A DNA stretch of 41,319 nucleotides from an uncultured Ruminococcus sp. (GTDB lineage Bacteria > Bacillota > Clostridia > Oscillospirales > Ruminococcaceae). A model generated the notes under the pieces. It saw only the letters and a list, made by a program, of their open reading frames with translations, was not told the origin of the DNA and searched no databases. The stretch covers positions 1-41,319 of the forward strand of contig CAJTWE010000023.1 in NCBI GenBank assembly GCA_910579955.1, written 5' to 3'. A program made the position numbers and the translations under genes. Below are positions 23,381 to 32,117 of this stretch, in pieces. Within the stretch, counting starts at the first letter, position 1. The number at the start of each line of letters is the position of its first letter.

Positions 23381-24505
23381 ATGGGTATGAATAATAATGT
23401 TTTAGGTTTGATCTTTGCAAGTATCAATGACTCAACTGTTATTGATCTGACAAAACAGCGTACAATGGGATCTATTCCTTTTGGCGGAAGATATCGTCTC
23501 ATTGATTTTCCGCTGTCTAATATGGTGAATTCTGGAATTCAGGAAGTCGGCGTAATTACTAAATCTAATTACGGCTCTTTGATGGATCATCTGGGTTCAG
23601 GTAGAGAATGGGATTTGGCAAGAAAGAAGGGCGGACTGCATCTTCTGCCGCCTTTCAGTCATGTTGGCGGAGGAGTATATCAGGGTAGACTTGAGGCTCT
23701 TAATAATGTATGGAACTTTATTGACTATGCTAAGTCTGAGTATGTTGTAATGTCTAATTGCGACGTTGTTGCAAGCGTTGATTTTAGTGAAGCTATTGCT
23801 CAGCACGAAAATTCTGACGCTGATATTACTATTATTTACGCAAAAGGTCCTTATCGCATGGAAAAGAATATCAGCACAAATATTCTTACAATTGACGAGG
23901 ACAATAATGTTACTGAGGTTCTTGTTAATCCGGACATGGCAGGCGAGTGTAATATTTGCCTTGATATGTTTGTTATGAGAACGGATTTCCTTAAAAAGAT
24001 CGTTCGTGAGGCTGCAAGCAAGAATCAGCATAGCCTTATCCGTGATGTTCTTCAGGGACGTAAAGATGAATTTGTATTTAAGGGTTACGAACATAAGGGT
24101 ACTTTCTTTAAGATTGACAGCCTTGAAGCTTACTATAAGACAAACCTCATGCTCCAGCAGTCAGATGTAAGAAAGAATCTTTTTGATACAGAAGCTCCTA
24201 TTTATACAAAGACAGGCGATAATGCGCCGGTTAAGTATGGTCTTGAAGCAAATGTAAAGAATTCTACTATTGCAGATGGATGCGTAGTTGAGGGTACTGT
24301 TGAAAACAGCGTACTTTTCAGAGGCGTAAAGATAGGCAAGGGCACTGTTGTAAAGAACTGCGTAATTATGCAGGGTACTGTAATTGGTGAAAAATGCAAT
24401 CTGGAATGTGTTGTTACAGATAAGGATGTTGAGATTTCTGCTGATAAGGTACTTACAGGCTCTCCTGAATATCCGCTTTATCTTGGTAAAAAGGCTAAGA
24501 TCTAA
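23381..24505 (+). CDS. glgD: GlgD, regulatory subunit of ADP-glucose pyrophosphorylase
   Basis: A 374-residue paralogue of GlgC. The nucleotide-binding GGxGxRL loop is replaced by LIFASINDSTVIDLTKQ, so it is likely non-catalytic, but PFGGRYRLIDFPLSNMVNSG and the C-terminal beta-helix are kept. In Firmicutes GlgD partners GlgC and raises its activity. GTG 23372 would overlap the ribosome site GGCGGTG, so ATG 23381 is chosen. The catalytic Asp region reads VVMSNCDVVASVDF instead of GGDHIYKMDY. Confidence 0.92.
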   Translation: MGMNNNVLGLIFASINDSTVIDLTKQRTMGSIPFGGRYRLIDFPLSNMVNSGIQEVGVITKSNYGSLMDHLGSGREWDLARKKGGLHLLPPFSHVGGGVYQGRLEALNNVWNFIDYAKSEYVVMSNCDVVASVDFSEAIAQHENSDADITIIYAKGPYRMEKNISTNILTIDEDNNVTEVLVNPDMAGECNICLDMFVMRTDFLKKIVREAASKNQHSLIRDVLQGRKDEFVFKGYEHKGTFFKIDSLEAYYKTNLMLQQSDVRKNLFDTEAPIYTKTGDNAPVKYGLEANVKNSTIADGCVVEGTVENSVLFRGVKIGKGTVVKNCVIMQGTVIGEKCNLECVVTDKDVEISADKVLTGSPEYPLYLGKKAKI

Positions 24506-24520
24506 GCTAGTTGATTTTTC

Positions 24521-24546
24521 TGCACTATACTAATGCACTATACTAA
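24521..24546. repeat. 13-bp tandem duplication
   Basis: TGCACTATACTAA is repeated exactly, 24521-24533 and 24534-24546, directly before the hairpin in the glgD-glgA gap. Confidence 0.85.
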
Positions 24547-24549
24547 AGG

Positions 24550-24578
24550 CAATACCGCACAGAGATTGTGCGGTATTG
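24550..24578 (+). terminator. Hairpin between glgD and glgA
   Basis: CAATACCGCAC (24550-24560), 7-base loop, GTGCGGTATTG (24568-24578), a perfect 11-bp stem, followed by only TTTAG. It may be a partial terminator or RNA-stabilising element that sets the level of glgA relative to the upstream genes. Confidence 0.6.
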
Positions 24579-24601
24579 TTTAGACAAAGGAAGGAACACT
24601 A

Positions 24602-26029
24602 ATGAAAATATTATTTGCAGCAAGTGAAGCACTGCCATTCGCAGCTTCGGGAGGTCTTGCTGATGTACTCGGCTCATTGCCGGCAGCGCTTAGTGAACAT
24701 GATTGTGATTGCCGTGTAGTAATTCCCATGTACAGAAGTGTAAAGCCTGAGCTTCGCAATAAGATGAAATATATCGGAGATGTTACAGTTGATGTAGCAT
24801 GGCGTAAACAATATTGCGGAGTGTATACTATTAATCACGGCAGCGTTGTTTATTATCTGATAGACAACCCTTACTACTTCATGCGTGACGGTATGTATGG
24901 TTTTTATGATGACTGTGAGCGATTTGTATTTTTCAGCCGTGCAGTTTTGGAAATACTTCCCCTTATAGAGTGGAAGCCGGACATAATCCACTGCAATGAC
25001 TGGCAGACAGCTATGATCCCTGTATATTACGAGGTAATGTATAAGTATCACAGAGAATATGAGGGTATCAAAACTATATATACTATTCATAATATCCAGT
25101 ATCAGGGCGTATACGGCAAGGAAGTAGTGACTGAGCTTATGGGATTGCCCGGTTATCATACAAGTCTACTTGAATTTGACGGCTGTGTGAACCTTATGAA
25201 GGGTGCTATTGAAACTGCAAATATTATCACAACTGTTAGCCCGACGTATGCAGGAGAGGTTCTCGATCCTTGGTATTCCTATGGAATGGACAGAGCCTTG
25301 GTGCGCAGGCAGGACGGAGTAAAGGGTATCCTTAATGGTATAGATGTAGATAATTATAATCCCAAAACAGATACTGTGATTGAGAAGAATTATTCTTCTA
25401 TGAATACAGCAGGCAAAAAGAAATGCCGTGAGGCGCTTCTTAAAGAAATGGGGCTTCCTGTAACTGACGAGCCTGTTATCGGCATTGTAACACGCCTTGT
25501 GGCACATAAGGGAATACAGCTTATACAAAGAGTATTTCATGAGATGCTTGATATGGGATGTAAGTTTGTAATACTTGGAAGCGGTGAAAAGCTTTATGAG
25601 GATTTCTTTACAGAAATGCAGGAGCAGTATCCTGATCAGGTGAAGGCTAATATTGGATTTATGCCTGAGCTTTCAAGAAAGATCTATGCAGGAGCAGACT
25701 TCTTCCTGATGCCGTCTCAAAATGAACCTTGTGGACTTGCGCAGATGGTTGCAATGCGTTATGGAACTATTCCGATAGTACGTGAAACAGGTGGCTTGAA
25801 AGATTCAGTAAATGATGCAGGCGGAAAAAATGGAAATGGTTTTACATTCAAGACATTTGATGCGCTTGATATGCTTGATGCAGTTAAGCGTGGAATAGAG
25901 CTTTTTGGTAATAAGCGTAAGTGGAATGCTCTTGTAAAACGAGCTATGAACTGTGATTTCAGCTGGTCAAAGTCTGCTAAAGATTATAAAAATATGTATT
26001 GTGAGCTGCTTGGCGAGCAAACAGAATAA
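24602..26029 (+). CDS. glgA: Glycogen synthase (ADP-glucose, GT5)
   Basis: A 475-residue GT5 enzyme extending alpha-1,4-glucan from ADP-glucose. The N-terminal FAASEALPFAASGGLADVLGSLP is the family loop, with SGG replacing the usual TGG after the basic residue region. DIIHCNDWQTAMIP, TIHNIQYQG, VSPTYAGEV and the C-terminal catalytic QNEPCGLAQM (E375) are all present. AAGGAAGGA precedes ATG 24602. The gene closes the operon and is followed by a strong terminator. Confidence 0.95.
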   Translation: MKILFAASEALPFAASGGLADVLGSLPAALSEHDCDCRVVIPMYRSVKPELRNKMKYIGDVTVDVAWRKQYCGVYTINHGSVVYYLIDNPYYFMRDGMYGFYDDCERFVFFSRAVLEILPLIEWKPDIIHCNDWQTAMIPVYYEVMYKYHREYEGIKTIYTIHNIQYQGVYGKEVVTELMGLPGYHTSLLEFDGCVNLMKGAIETANIITTVSPTYAGEVLDPWYSYGMDRALVRRQDGVKGILNGIDVDNYNPKTDTVIEKNYSSMNTAGKKKCREALLKEMGLPVTDEPVIGIVTRLVAHKGIQLIQRVFHEMLDMGCKFVILGSGEKLYEDFFTEMQEQYPDQVKANIGFMPELSRKIYAGADFFLMPSQNEPCGLAQMVAMRYGTIPIVRETGGLKDSVNDAGGKNGNGFTFKTFDALDMLDAVKRGIELFGNKRKWNALVKRAMNCDFSWSKSAKDYKNMYCELLGEQTE

Positions 26030-26035
26030 AGTAAT

Positions 26036-26070
26036 AAAGGCTGATGCATTTTGAAAGCATCAGCCTTTTT
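26036..26070 (+). terminator. Terminator of the glycogen operon
   Basis: AAAGGCTGATGC (26036-26047) pairs with GCATCAGCCTTT (26057-26068), with T-run. A perfect 12-bp stem. Confidence 0.9.
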
Positions 26071-26105
26071 GTGTTTGTTTTAAGAAGCTATTGTTGAAGC
26101 TATTA

Positions 26106-26348
26106 TTATAGTGCCTGCTTTAGTGCCTTCGCCAATTGGTCAGGGCATGAAGTGTTTTTCATACCGCATCGAATGTTTTCCAGTCGGGAAATTGCTTCCT
26201 CTACGGGCATTCCCTTTACAAGAGCGCCAATGCCTTGTAAGTTGCCATTGCATCCGCCTGTAAATACAACGCTGTGTATTATGCCATCCTCAACTTCGAT
26301 TGCGATCTGTCGTGAGCAGACTCCCCTTGGTGTGTAATTGTACCTCAT
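26106..26348 (-). CDS. TSCPD domain protein (TIGR03905 family)
   Basis: An 80-residue protein. MRYNYTPRGVCSRQIAIEVEDG, then VVFTGGCNGNLQGIGALVKG, and the C-terminal NTSCPDQLAKAL show the TSCPD domain, found at the C-terminus of some ribonucleotide reductases and as stand-alone proteins. The conserved cysteines suggest metal or redox function, but the role is unknown. The ribosome site GGGAGGAAACATT places the start at ATG 26348; a longer start at 26405 has none. Possibly co-transcribed with the DUF2185 gene upstream. Confidence 0.8.
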   Translation of the reverse strand: MRYNYTPRGVCSRQIAIEVEDGIIHSVVFTGGCNGNLQGIGALVKGMPVEEAISRLENIRCGMKNTSCPDQLAKALKQAL

Positions 26349-26493
26349 AATGTTTCCTCCCGGTTTTTTTAATATCTGAAATGTCAAGTGATTTTTCTTG
26401 AGCATTATTTACATTGCTTTTGTTGCAAGCCATGACAGCTGCCATTGTAAGCCACGCTGCCGAGTTTACAAGATTGTTTGTGTTGTTATATAT
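26290..26493 (-). CDS. Possible small protein with AUA start (67 residues)
   Basis: A perfect AAGGAGG (26506-26500, minus) has no ATG/GTG/TTG within 15 bases. Six bases downstream an ATA (26493) opens a 67-codon frame beginning with x-YNNTNNLVNSAAWLTMAAVMACN, containing a short hydrophobic stretch and overlapping the TSCPD start in another frame. It could be a non-AUG small membrane protein, a start-codon-loss pseudogene or a chance frame behind a relic ribosome site. Low confidence. Confidence 0.2.
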   Translation of the reverse strand: MYNNTNNLVNSAAWLTMAAVMACNKSNVNNAQEKSLDISDIKKTGRKHYEVQLHTKGSLLTTDRNRS

Positions 26494-26516
26494 AAGATTC
26501 CTCCTTGGATATGAGT

Positions 26517-26867
26517 TTACCTGCCGTTACCTGTAAAAGCGCTTAAAAATGGGTCTGCATCCGGTGCGTCCGGAGCGTTAAAAGAATCTCCTTTTTGAAA
26601 GCCGCTGTTTTCGCTCAGGTGATAGTATGAGTGTTCTGCGCCATCGCTGTAAATAATATTTTCAAGCTCCGGGCAGATTTTTACAGCCTCTTCCAGCGCA
26701 ATGATACGGAAACATTCCATGCGGTCAAGTACATGGTCATCTTCATCTCCATAGAATAAACGCCATCCGCTGTCCTTATCGTCAAAGCAGTCGTCGGCAA
26801 GCTGAATAGTACCTATATGCTGTGCATTGTATGCACGTTTTGTTATTACCGCCATTTTATCTTTCAT
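26517..26867 (-). CDS. DUF2185 / Imm33-like protein
   Basis: A 116-residue soluble acidic protein. The block SGWRLFYGDEDDHVLD, then FRIIALEEAVKICPELENII matches the DUF2185 pattern (GW-x-F-x-x-G-D-E-D, then a helix before P-x-L/I). The family overlaps immunity proteins (Imm33) of polymorphic toxin systems, but stand-alone members are common and not characterised. AAGGAG is 9 bases before ATG 26867. It lies between ftsH and the TSCPD gene on the same strand, so it may be co-transcribed with ftsH. Confidence 0.6.
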   Translation of the reverse strand: MKDKMAVITKRAYNAQHIGTIQLADDCFDDKDSGWRLFYGDEDDHVLDRMECFRIIALEEAVKICPELENIIYSDGAEHSYYHLSENSGFQKGDSFNAPDAPDADPFLSAFTGNGR

Positions 26868-26893
26868 GTTTTTATTCTCCTTTTTTATTTTTC

Positions 26894-28708
26894 TTACTGT
26901 GCGTTTAGAATTTGCATGAATTCTTCGCCTGTGATGGTTTCGTTTTCATACAGATATTTAGCTATCTCATGAAGCTTAGGAAGGTTTTCACGAAGCAGCG
27001 ACAGTGCCTTATCATACTGCTTGCTGATAAGTGCGACTACCTTATCATCAATTTTTGTTTGAGTTTCGTTTGAGCATGCAAGACTTGCATCGCCTCCAAG
27101 ATATTGATTTCCTACGGTTTCCATAGCAACCATGCCGAACTCTTCATTCATGCCGTAGCGGCTTATCATAGCCTTTGCAATTTTTGTAGCCTGTTCAATA
27201 TCATTGGCTGCACCGGTTGATATTTCGTTAAAGACTAATTCTTCGGCAGCTCTGCCGCCTGTGAATGTAGCTATTTTATTTTCAAGCTCTGTTTTAGTCA
27301 TTAGGAAATGTTCGCCCTCTTCAACCTGCATGGTATAACCAAGTGCTCCTGATGTACGTGGAATGATAGTTATTTTTTGTACAGGGGCAGAATGAGTTTG
27401 AAGAGCTGCAACGAGTGCATGACCTACTTCATGATAAGAAACTGTAAGCTTTTCCTGATTTGAAAGAACACGATTTTTCTTCTGGTAGCCTGCGATTACA
27501 ACCTCAACGCTTTCGAGCATATCTTCCTGAGTGGCGGACTTTCTGCCGTTACGTACTGCACGCAAAGCCGCTTCATTTACAATATTAGCAAGTTCTGCAC
27601 CGGAAGCACCTGCGGCTGTTCTTGCAATGGCATGGAAATCTACATTAGGTGCAATTTTAATTTTCTTGGCATGGACTTTTAATATGTCGACACGTCCCTG
27701 TAAATCAGGCAGTTCAACTGGAATGCGTCTGTCAAAACGTCCCGGTCTTAAAAGTGCTGGGTCTAATGATTCAGGTCTGTTTGTTGCAGCGAGAATGACT
27801 ACACCTTTAGAACCGTCAAAACCGTCCATTTCAGTAAGAAGCTGATTGAGCGTCTGTTCACGTTCATCATTACCGCCCATATGGCCGCCTTCACGTCTTT
27901 TGCCGATAGCGTCTATCTCGTCAATGAAAACTATACACGGAGCTTTTTCATTAGCCTGTTTGAACAGGTCACGAACCTTTGCAGCGCCCATACCAACGAA
28001 CATTTCTACAAACTCAGAGCCTGATATTGAGAAGAACGGAACGTCAGCTTCGCCGGCTACAGCCTTTGCGAGAAGTGTTTTACCTGTACCGGGAGGGCCT
28101 ACAAGCAGTGCGCCCTTTGGCATGGAAGCACCGATCTCCTTGTATTTGTCAGGATTGTGGAGAAAATCAACGATTTCCTCCAGAAGTTCCTTTGCCTCTT
28201 CTTCTCCTGCTACGTCTTTAAATTTGATACCTGCCGTTGATTTAACATAAACCTTTGCATTGCTTTTTCCCATGCCAAACATCATGGAGTTGCCGCCGGC
28301 TTTTCCGTTTATTTTTCGTGTCATAAGTCTGAACACAAGAATTATCAGGATAAGGGGCAAAACATAACTTACAAGAATATATGTGATAGGGGATGTTCCG
28401 GTGATTATTTCAGCCTTGAATTCAGCTCCGGATTTGTACAGCCTATCTACCAGCCACGGGTCGTCTATAATTCCGGTTTTAAAATATTCAGTATCTTCCT
28501 TGTTTGAGAAAGTTATCTTGCTGGAATCAATATTCACAGAGCCGATCTCTTGATTTTCAGCCATTTCCAGAAGAGTATCATATCCTACTTCGGTTACTGG
28601 TTTTTGCAGAAAATTAGGAAATACGAACATATTCAGCAGAATGAATACTACGATTGCGATTACCCAGTACCATATGTAGGGCTTTTTATTGGGTTTCATT
28701 TCTTCCAT
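26894..28708 (-). CDS. ftsH: ATP-dependent zinc metalloprotease FtsH
   Basis: A 604-residue membrane AAA+ protease for quality control and regulatory proteolysis. Two transmembrane helices lie near 12-32 and 115-137. Walker A GPPGTGKT lies near 202-209, Walker B IVFIDEIDAIG and the second region of homology (ATNRPESLDPALLRPGRFDRR) follow, and the zinc site HEVGH is near residue 424-428. The upstream start at 28795 has no ribosome site, while AGGAG is 8 bases from ATG 28708. A promoter lies just upstream. All catalytic residues look intact. Confidence 0.95.
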   Translation of the reverse strand: MEEMKPNKKPYIWYWVIAIVVFILLNMFVFPNFLQKPVTEVGYDTLLEMAENQEIGSVNIDSSKITFSNKEDTEYFKTGIIDDPWLVDRLYKSGAEFKAEIITGTSPITYILVSYVLPLILIILVFRLMTRKINGKAGGNSMMFGMGKSNAKVYVKSTAGIKFKDVAGEEEAKELLEEIVDFLHNPDKYKEIGASMPKGALLVGPPGTGKTLLAKAVAGEADVPFFSISGSEFVEMFVGMGAAKVRDLFKQANEKAPCIVFIDEIDAIGKRREGGHMGGNDEREQTLNQLLTEMDGFDGSKGVVILAATNRPESLDPALLRPGRFDRRIPVELPDLQGRVDILKVHAKKIKIAPNVDFHAIARTAAGASGAELANIVNEAALRAVRNGRKSATQEDMLESVEVVIAGYQKKNRVLSNQEKLTVSYHEVGHALVAALQTHSAPVQKITIIPRTSGALGYTMQVEEGEHFLMTKTELENKIATFTGGRAAEELVFNEISTGAANDIEQATKIAKAMISRYGMNEEFGMVAMETVGNQYLGGDASLACSNETQTKIDDKVVALISKQYDKALSLLRENLPKLHEIAKYLYENETITGEEFMQILNAQ

Positions 28709-28744
28709 TTTAAAATCTCCTATTAAAAATTTATTTACCTCTAT

Positions 28745-28773
28745 ATTATAATAGAAAATCAAATAAATTGCAA
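28745..28773 (-). promoter_or_regulatory. ftsH promoter
   Basis: Minus strand TTGCAA (28773-28768), 17 bases, TATAAT (28750-28745), followed by the short leader to ATG 28708. No CIRCE-like inverted repeat is seen. Confidence 0.65.
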
Positions 28774-28810
28774 TGGAAATCAGAAAAAAACTCAAAGTTT
28801 TAGATGAAAG

Positions 28811-29326
28811 TTATGTGATAGTGTTTTGAAGGTGATCAGTAAATATACCAAGTTCAGGGGGATTTTGGGTAAAATAGAAAAAGCATATAGATATACCGCA
28901 TAAAATTGCCAGTCCCCAAAGACTTCCGGTTTTTGGATTTTTTTTGACCAGATAGCATGAGAGGATACTGTTTATTGCAGAACAGACATAAAACAGAATG
29001 ATATTTATTGCCGGAATATCTTTTCCGATAATACCGCTGTATGTGTAATAGACAGATGTTTGGACCAGCATTGCAATTATCGACCCAACTGCACAGCAGG
29101 TGAGAAATGCGGGGTATTTTTTTCTGAAAAGCGGAAAGATTGCAAGAGCAAACATAGCAGCCGGAAAGAACAGAAGTTTAAGGTGTTCCCATATGCTTTC
29201 ATTTATTGCAGAAAAAAGTCCTATGAATGGATGACTGTCCGACCATTCATAAGTAAAATGCAGCAGAGTCCCTATTATAGATACCCACAGAAAATCAGTA
29301 AACCATATAAGCTTACTTTTCGACAT
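28811..29326 (-). CDS. DUF6512 family integral membrane protein
   Basis: A 171-residue protein with about five transmembrane helices and the motif INESIWEHLKLLFFPA near residues 40-55, typical of the DUF6512 family. Helices lie about 8-28, 50-70, 75-95, 103-123 and 135-155. No catalytic motif. GAGGTG precedes ATG 29326. It lies upstream of ftsH on the same strand, but a promoter precedes ftsH. Function unknown. Confidence 0.7.
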   Translation of the reverse strand: MSKSKLIWFTDFLWVSIIGTLLHFTYEWSDSHPFIGLFSAINESIWEHLKLLFFPAAMFALAIFPLFRKKYPAFLTCCAVGSIIAMLVQTSVYYTYSGIIGKDIPAINIILFYVCSAINSILSCYLVKKNPKTGSLWGLAILCGISICFFYFTQNPPELGIFTDHLQNTIT

Positions 29327-29413
29327 AACGCATCACCTCAAATCAGTGTATGCGCTTTTTTAGAAAAATATGATATGATTTTTATAGTTTTTTTGATGTA
29401 AGGCAATAAAAAA

Positions 29414-29435
29414 GCTGATGCGAAACTGCATCAGC
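29414..29435 (-). terminator. Terminator of tRNA-Leu
   Basis: GCTGATGC (29414-29421) pairs with GCATCAGC (29428-29435). The A-run at 29408-29413 reads as a T-run on the minus strand, downstream of tRNA-Leu. Confidence 0.8.
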
Positions 29436-29459
29436 CTTAAAGATTTGTGTATTAATTTA

Positions 29460-29546
29460 TGGTGCGGATAAGAGGACTTGAACCTCCACCCCCTTGCGAG
29501 GACTAGCACCTGAAGCTAGCGCGTCTGCCGATTCCGCCATATCCGC
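29460..29546 (-). tRNA. tRNA-Leu (CAG)
   Basis: Minus strand: acceptor GCGGATA/TATCCGC, anticodon stem CTAGC/GCTAG with loop TTCAGGT giving anticodon CAG, a long variable arm (TCCTCGCAAGGGGG region) as in class II tRNAs, T-loop GGTTCAAGTCC, discriminator A and encoded CCA. Confidence 0.95.
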
Positions 29547-29590
29547 AAATTATAAAACTTAAATCAATTGATAACATTTATAATGTAATA

Positions 29591-29619
29591 ATTATATCAC
29601 ATGATTTTTTATTTGTCAA
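29591..29619 (-). promoter_or_regulatory. tRNA-Leu promoter
   Basis: Minus strand TTGACA (29619-29614), 17 bases, TATAAT (29596-29591): full consensus. Confidence 0.8.
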
Positions 29620-29674
29620 GTTTTATTTGAATTGTTTTTGTGTTTTTATGAGCGATTTTTGCTTGATTAAATAC

Positions 29675-29703
29675 TTGCACAAAATGCAGAAATATGCTAT
29701 AAT
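29675..29703 (+). promoter_or_regulatory. Promoter of the nifS-thiI operon
   Basis: TTGCAC (29675-29680), 17 bases, TATAAT (29698-29703), about 30 bases before the start codon. Confidence 0.65.
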
Positions 29704-29733
29704 AAAAAAATATGATATCGGAGGTTTTGATAT

Positions 29734-30873
29734 ATGCCCATACATTATCTTGATAACGCTGCTACAACTAAACCCTGCAAAGCCGCTGTAGATGCTATGA
29801 TGAGATGCTTTTCCGAACATTACGGTAATCCATCTTCGCTGCATAAAGCAGGTCTTTTGGCACAGCAGGAGACGGATCATGCAAGAGTAGTGCTCGCATC
29901 AGCTCTTGGCTGCGATACAAGAGAAATAATTTTTACATCATGTGCCACTGAAAGTACCAATATGGCACTTAGAAGTACAGCGGCTGCTTATGGCAGACGA
30001 AGGAAGAAAATAATTACAAGTGCAGTGGAACACGCTTCCGTTAAGAAAACGCTTGCATATCTTTCTGACAGCGAAGGCTTTGAAATAGTTGAAGTGAAAC
30101 CTGATGAAACAGGTACATATAGAGCAATAGATTTCCTTAAAGAATGTGATGATAACACAGTTATGATAAGCATGATGATGGTTAATAATGAGACAGGACA
30201 TGTTCTGCCAGTCAAGGAAGCATTTTCTATGATAAAGAGAAAGTTCCCTCATGTTATTACTCATTGTGACGCTGTGCAGGCATTTATGAAATATCCTGTA
30301 AAGGCAAATGCGCTCTGTGCTGATTTTATTTCAATAAGCGGACACAAGGTACATGCCGCTAAAGGAGTAGGTACGCTTTATGCCAGAAAGGGAGTTAAAC
30401 TAAGAGCTCTTATTTTTGGCGGAAAGCAGGAGAGAGAGCTTCGTGCAGGAACAGAAAGCGTTCCGCTTATTGCAGGCTTCGGTGCGACTGTAGAGGCGCT
30501 TTCATCAGATATTGAAAAACGTTTTAATTATGTGAAAGAACTTAATATATCACTAAGAGAAAGGCTTATGCAGCTTGACGGAGTACGTATAATTTCTCCG
30601 GAAAATGCTTCTCCATATGTTCTTAGTATTGTTGTTTCTAATATACGTTCGGAAATAATGCTGCATTATTTAGAGGCAAGAGGAGTATATGTTTCAAGCG
30701 GTTCGGCTTGCTCTAAAGGTGCGGGAAGCGGAGTGCCGGAAATTTTTGGCGCTTCATCAAAGGAAGCTGACAGCGTGCTTAGGATAAGCTTTTCATCTGA
30801 AAATACACTTGAGGACGTTTGTGCACTTGTAGATGGAATAGCAGCCGGTCAAAAGGAAATAATGCATAATTAA
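29734..30873 (+). CDS. Cysteine desulfurase (NifS/IscS-like) for tRNA thiolation
   Basis: A 379-residue PLP enzyme converting cysteine to alanine and an enzyme-bound persulfide. YLDNAATT at the N-terminus, FTSCATES, HCDAVQAF and SGHKVHAAKG with the PLP lysine (K205) are all present. The catalytic cysteine is C326 in SSGSACSKG. GGAGG lies 9 bases before ATG. Direct linkage with thiI (24 bases) indicates it supplies sulfur for 4-thiouridine, as the NifZ-ThiI pair does in Bacillus; general Fe-S assembly is also possible. Confidence 0.92.
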   Translation: MPIHYLDNAATTKPCKAAVDAMMRCFSEHYGNPSSLHKAGLLAQQETDHARVVLASALGCDTREIIFTSCATESTNMALRSTAAAYGRRRKKIITSAVEHASVKKTLAYLSDSEGFEIVEVKPDETGTYRAIDFLKECDDNTVMISMMMVNNETGHVLPVKEAFSMIKRKFPHVITHCDAVQAFMKYPVKANALCADFISISGHKVHAAKGVGTLYARKGVKLRALIFGGKQERELRAGTESVPLIAGFGATVEALSSDIEKRFNYVKELNISLRERLMQLDGVRIISPENASPYVLSIVVSNIRSEIMLHYLEARGVYVSSGSACSKGAGSGVPEIFGASSKEADSVLRISFSSENTLEDVCALVDGIAAGQKEIMHN

Positions 30874-30896
30874 TTAAATAAGAAAGGATAAAAAAG

Positions 30897-32093
30897 ATGG
30901 CAGCAAATGAAATTATTCTCGCTAAATATGGCGAAATAGCACTTAAAGGACTTAATAAAAAGACCTTTGAAGATATTCTTATGAAAAATATTCGACGCAG
31001 ACTTCGCAAGGTAGGAGCGTTCTATGTTACAAAGGCGCAGTCTACTATTTATATTGAGCCGAGAGAAGACGGACAGGACATAGATGCGGCAATGGAATGC
31101 ATGAAAAAGGTTTTTGGCATAGCAGCAATATGCAGAGCAAAAGCATGTGAGAAAAATTTTGACGCTATTGCAGAGCTTGCAAAAACATATCTTGCAGAAG
31201 AGCTTCTCTGTGCGAATACATTTAAGGTAACGGCAAAGCGTGCAGATAAGGCGTTTCCTATGAAGTCACCTGAAATATGCATGGAGCTTGGCGGCGTGCT
31301 TTTGGATGAATTCCCGAATCTGTCTGTAGATGTTCATAATCCTGAGGTAACGGTTACAGTTGAAATACGTGATACTCATGCGTATATTCACGGTGAAAGC
31401 GTTAAAGGAGCAGGCGGACTTCCTGTAGGTTCAAGCGGAAAAGCACTGCTTTTATTGTCAGGAGGAATCGACAGTCCTGTTGCAGGATACAGAATGGCAA
31501 GAAGAGGTGTGCATATTTCGGCAATACATTATGTAAGCCCTCCGTATACCTCTGATCGTGCAAGACTTAAAGTAGAGGCTCTATGTCAGAAAATGACTGC
31601 TTACTGTGGGAATATAGCTTTCTTCTGCGTACCATTTACCGAAATTCAGGAAGAGATAAAGAGAAATTGCCCTGAGGAGTATTTTACTATTATAATGCGT
31701 CGTCTTATGATGAAGATAGCTGTAAAAATTGCTGCTTCGGATAAATGCAGTGCGCTTGTAACAGGTGAAAGTATAGGTCAGGTGGCAAGTCAAACTATGG
31801 AAGGCATAACTTGTACAGATGCAGTTTGCAATATACCTGTTATGCGTCCGCTTATAGCTCTTGATAAGACAGAGATCATTGAAACTGCACGTGAAATAGA
31901 TACATTTGATATATCTACTCTGCCTTATGAGGACTGCTGCACAGTGTTTACTCCCAGACATCCAAAGGTTCGTCCGCATCTTGAAGATATCGAAAAGGCG
32001 GAGGAAAGCTTTGATTTTACACCGCTTATTGAAAAGGCAGTTGCTGAAACTGAGATGAAGGTGTTTAAAATGGGTGAAGAGGTAATACTGTGA
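30897..32093 (+). CDS. thiI: tRNA 4-thiouridine synthase ThiI
   Basis: A 398-residue protein with NFLD-THUMP domains in the first ~165 residues and an adenylating PP-loop SGGIDS at 188-193. It adenylates U8 of tRNA and inserts sulfur. No C-terminal rhodanese domain, as usual in Gram-positives; the EDCCTVF cysteines near residue 345 may carry the sulfur. AAAGGATAAAAAAG precedes ATG. The adjacent desulfurase is its expected partner. Confidence 0.93.
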   Translation: MAANEIILAKYGEIALKGLNKKTFEDILMKNIRRRLRKVGAFYVTKAQSTIYIEPREDGQDIDAAMECMKKVFGIAAICRAKACEKNFDAIAELAKTYLAEELLCANTFKVTAKRADKAFPMKSPEICMELGGVLLDEFPNLSVDVHNPEVTVTVEIRDTHAYIHGESVKGAGGLPVGSSGKALLLLSGGIDSPVAGYRMARRGVHISAIHYVSPPYTSDRARLKVEALCQKMTAYCGNIAFFCVPFTEIQEEIKRNCPEEYFTIIMRRLMMKIAVKIAASDKCSALVTGESIGQVASQTMEGITCTDAVCNIPVMRPLIALDKTEIIETAREIDTFDISTLPYEDCCTVFTPRHPKVRPHLEDIEKAEESFDFTPLIEKAVAETEMKVFKMGEEVIL

Positions 32094-32117
32094 TGTTTTG
32101 AAAGGTTTGTGAAGTAG

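Noticed and set aside
23597..24094. 165-codon minus-strand frame inside glgD, and similar long antisense frames in glgA, ftsH and thiI
   Set aside because: They lie fully opposite strongly recognised enzymes, have no ribosome sites and show composition-driven amino acid content.
28709..28795. Longer FtsH start giving an extra N-terminal hydrophobic segment
   Set aside because: It overlaps the ftsH promoter and lacks a ribosome site, while AGGAG sits 8 bases before ATG 28708.
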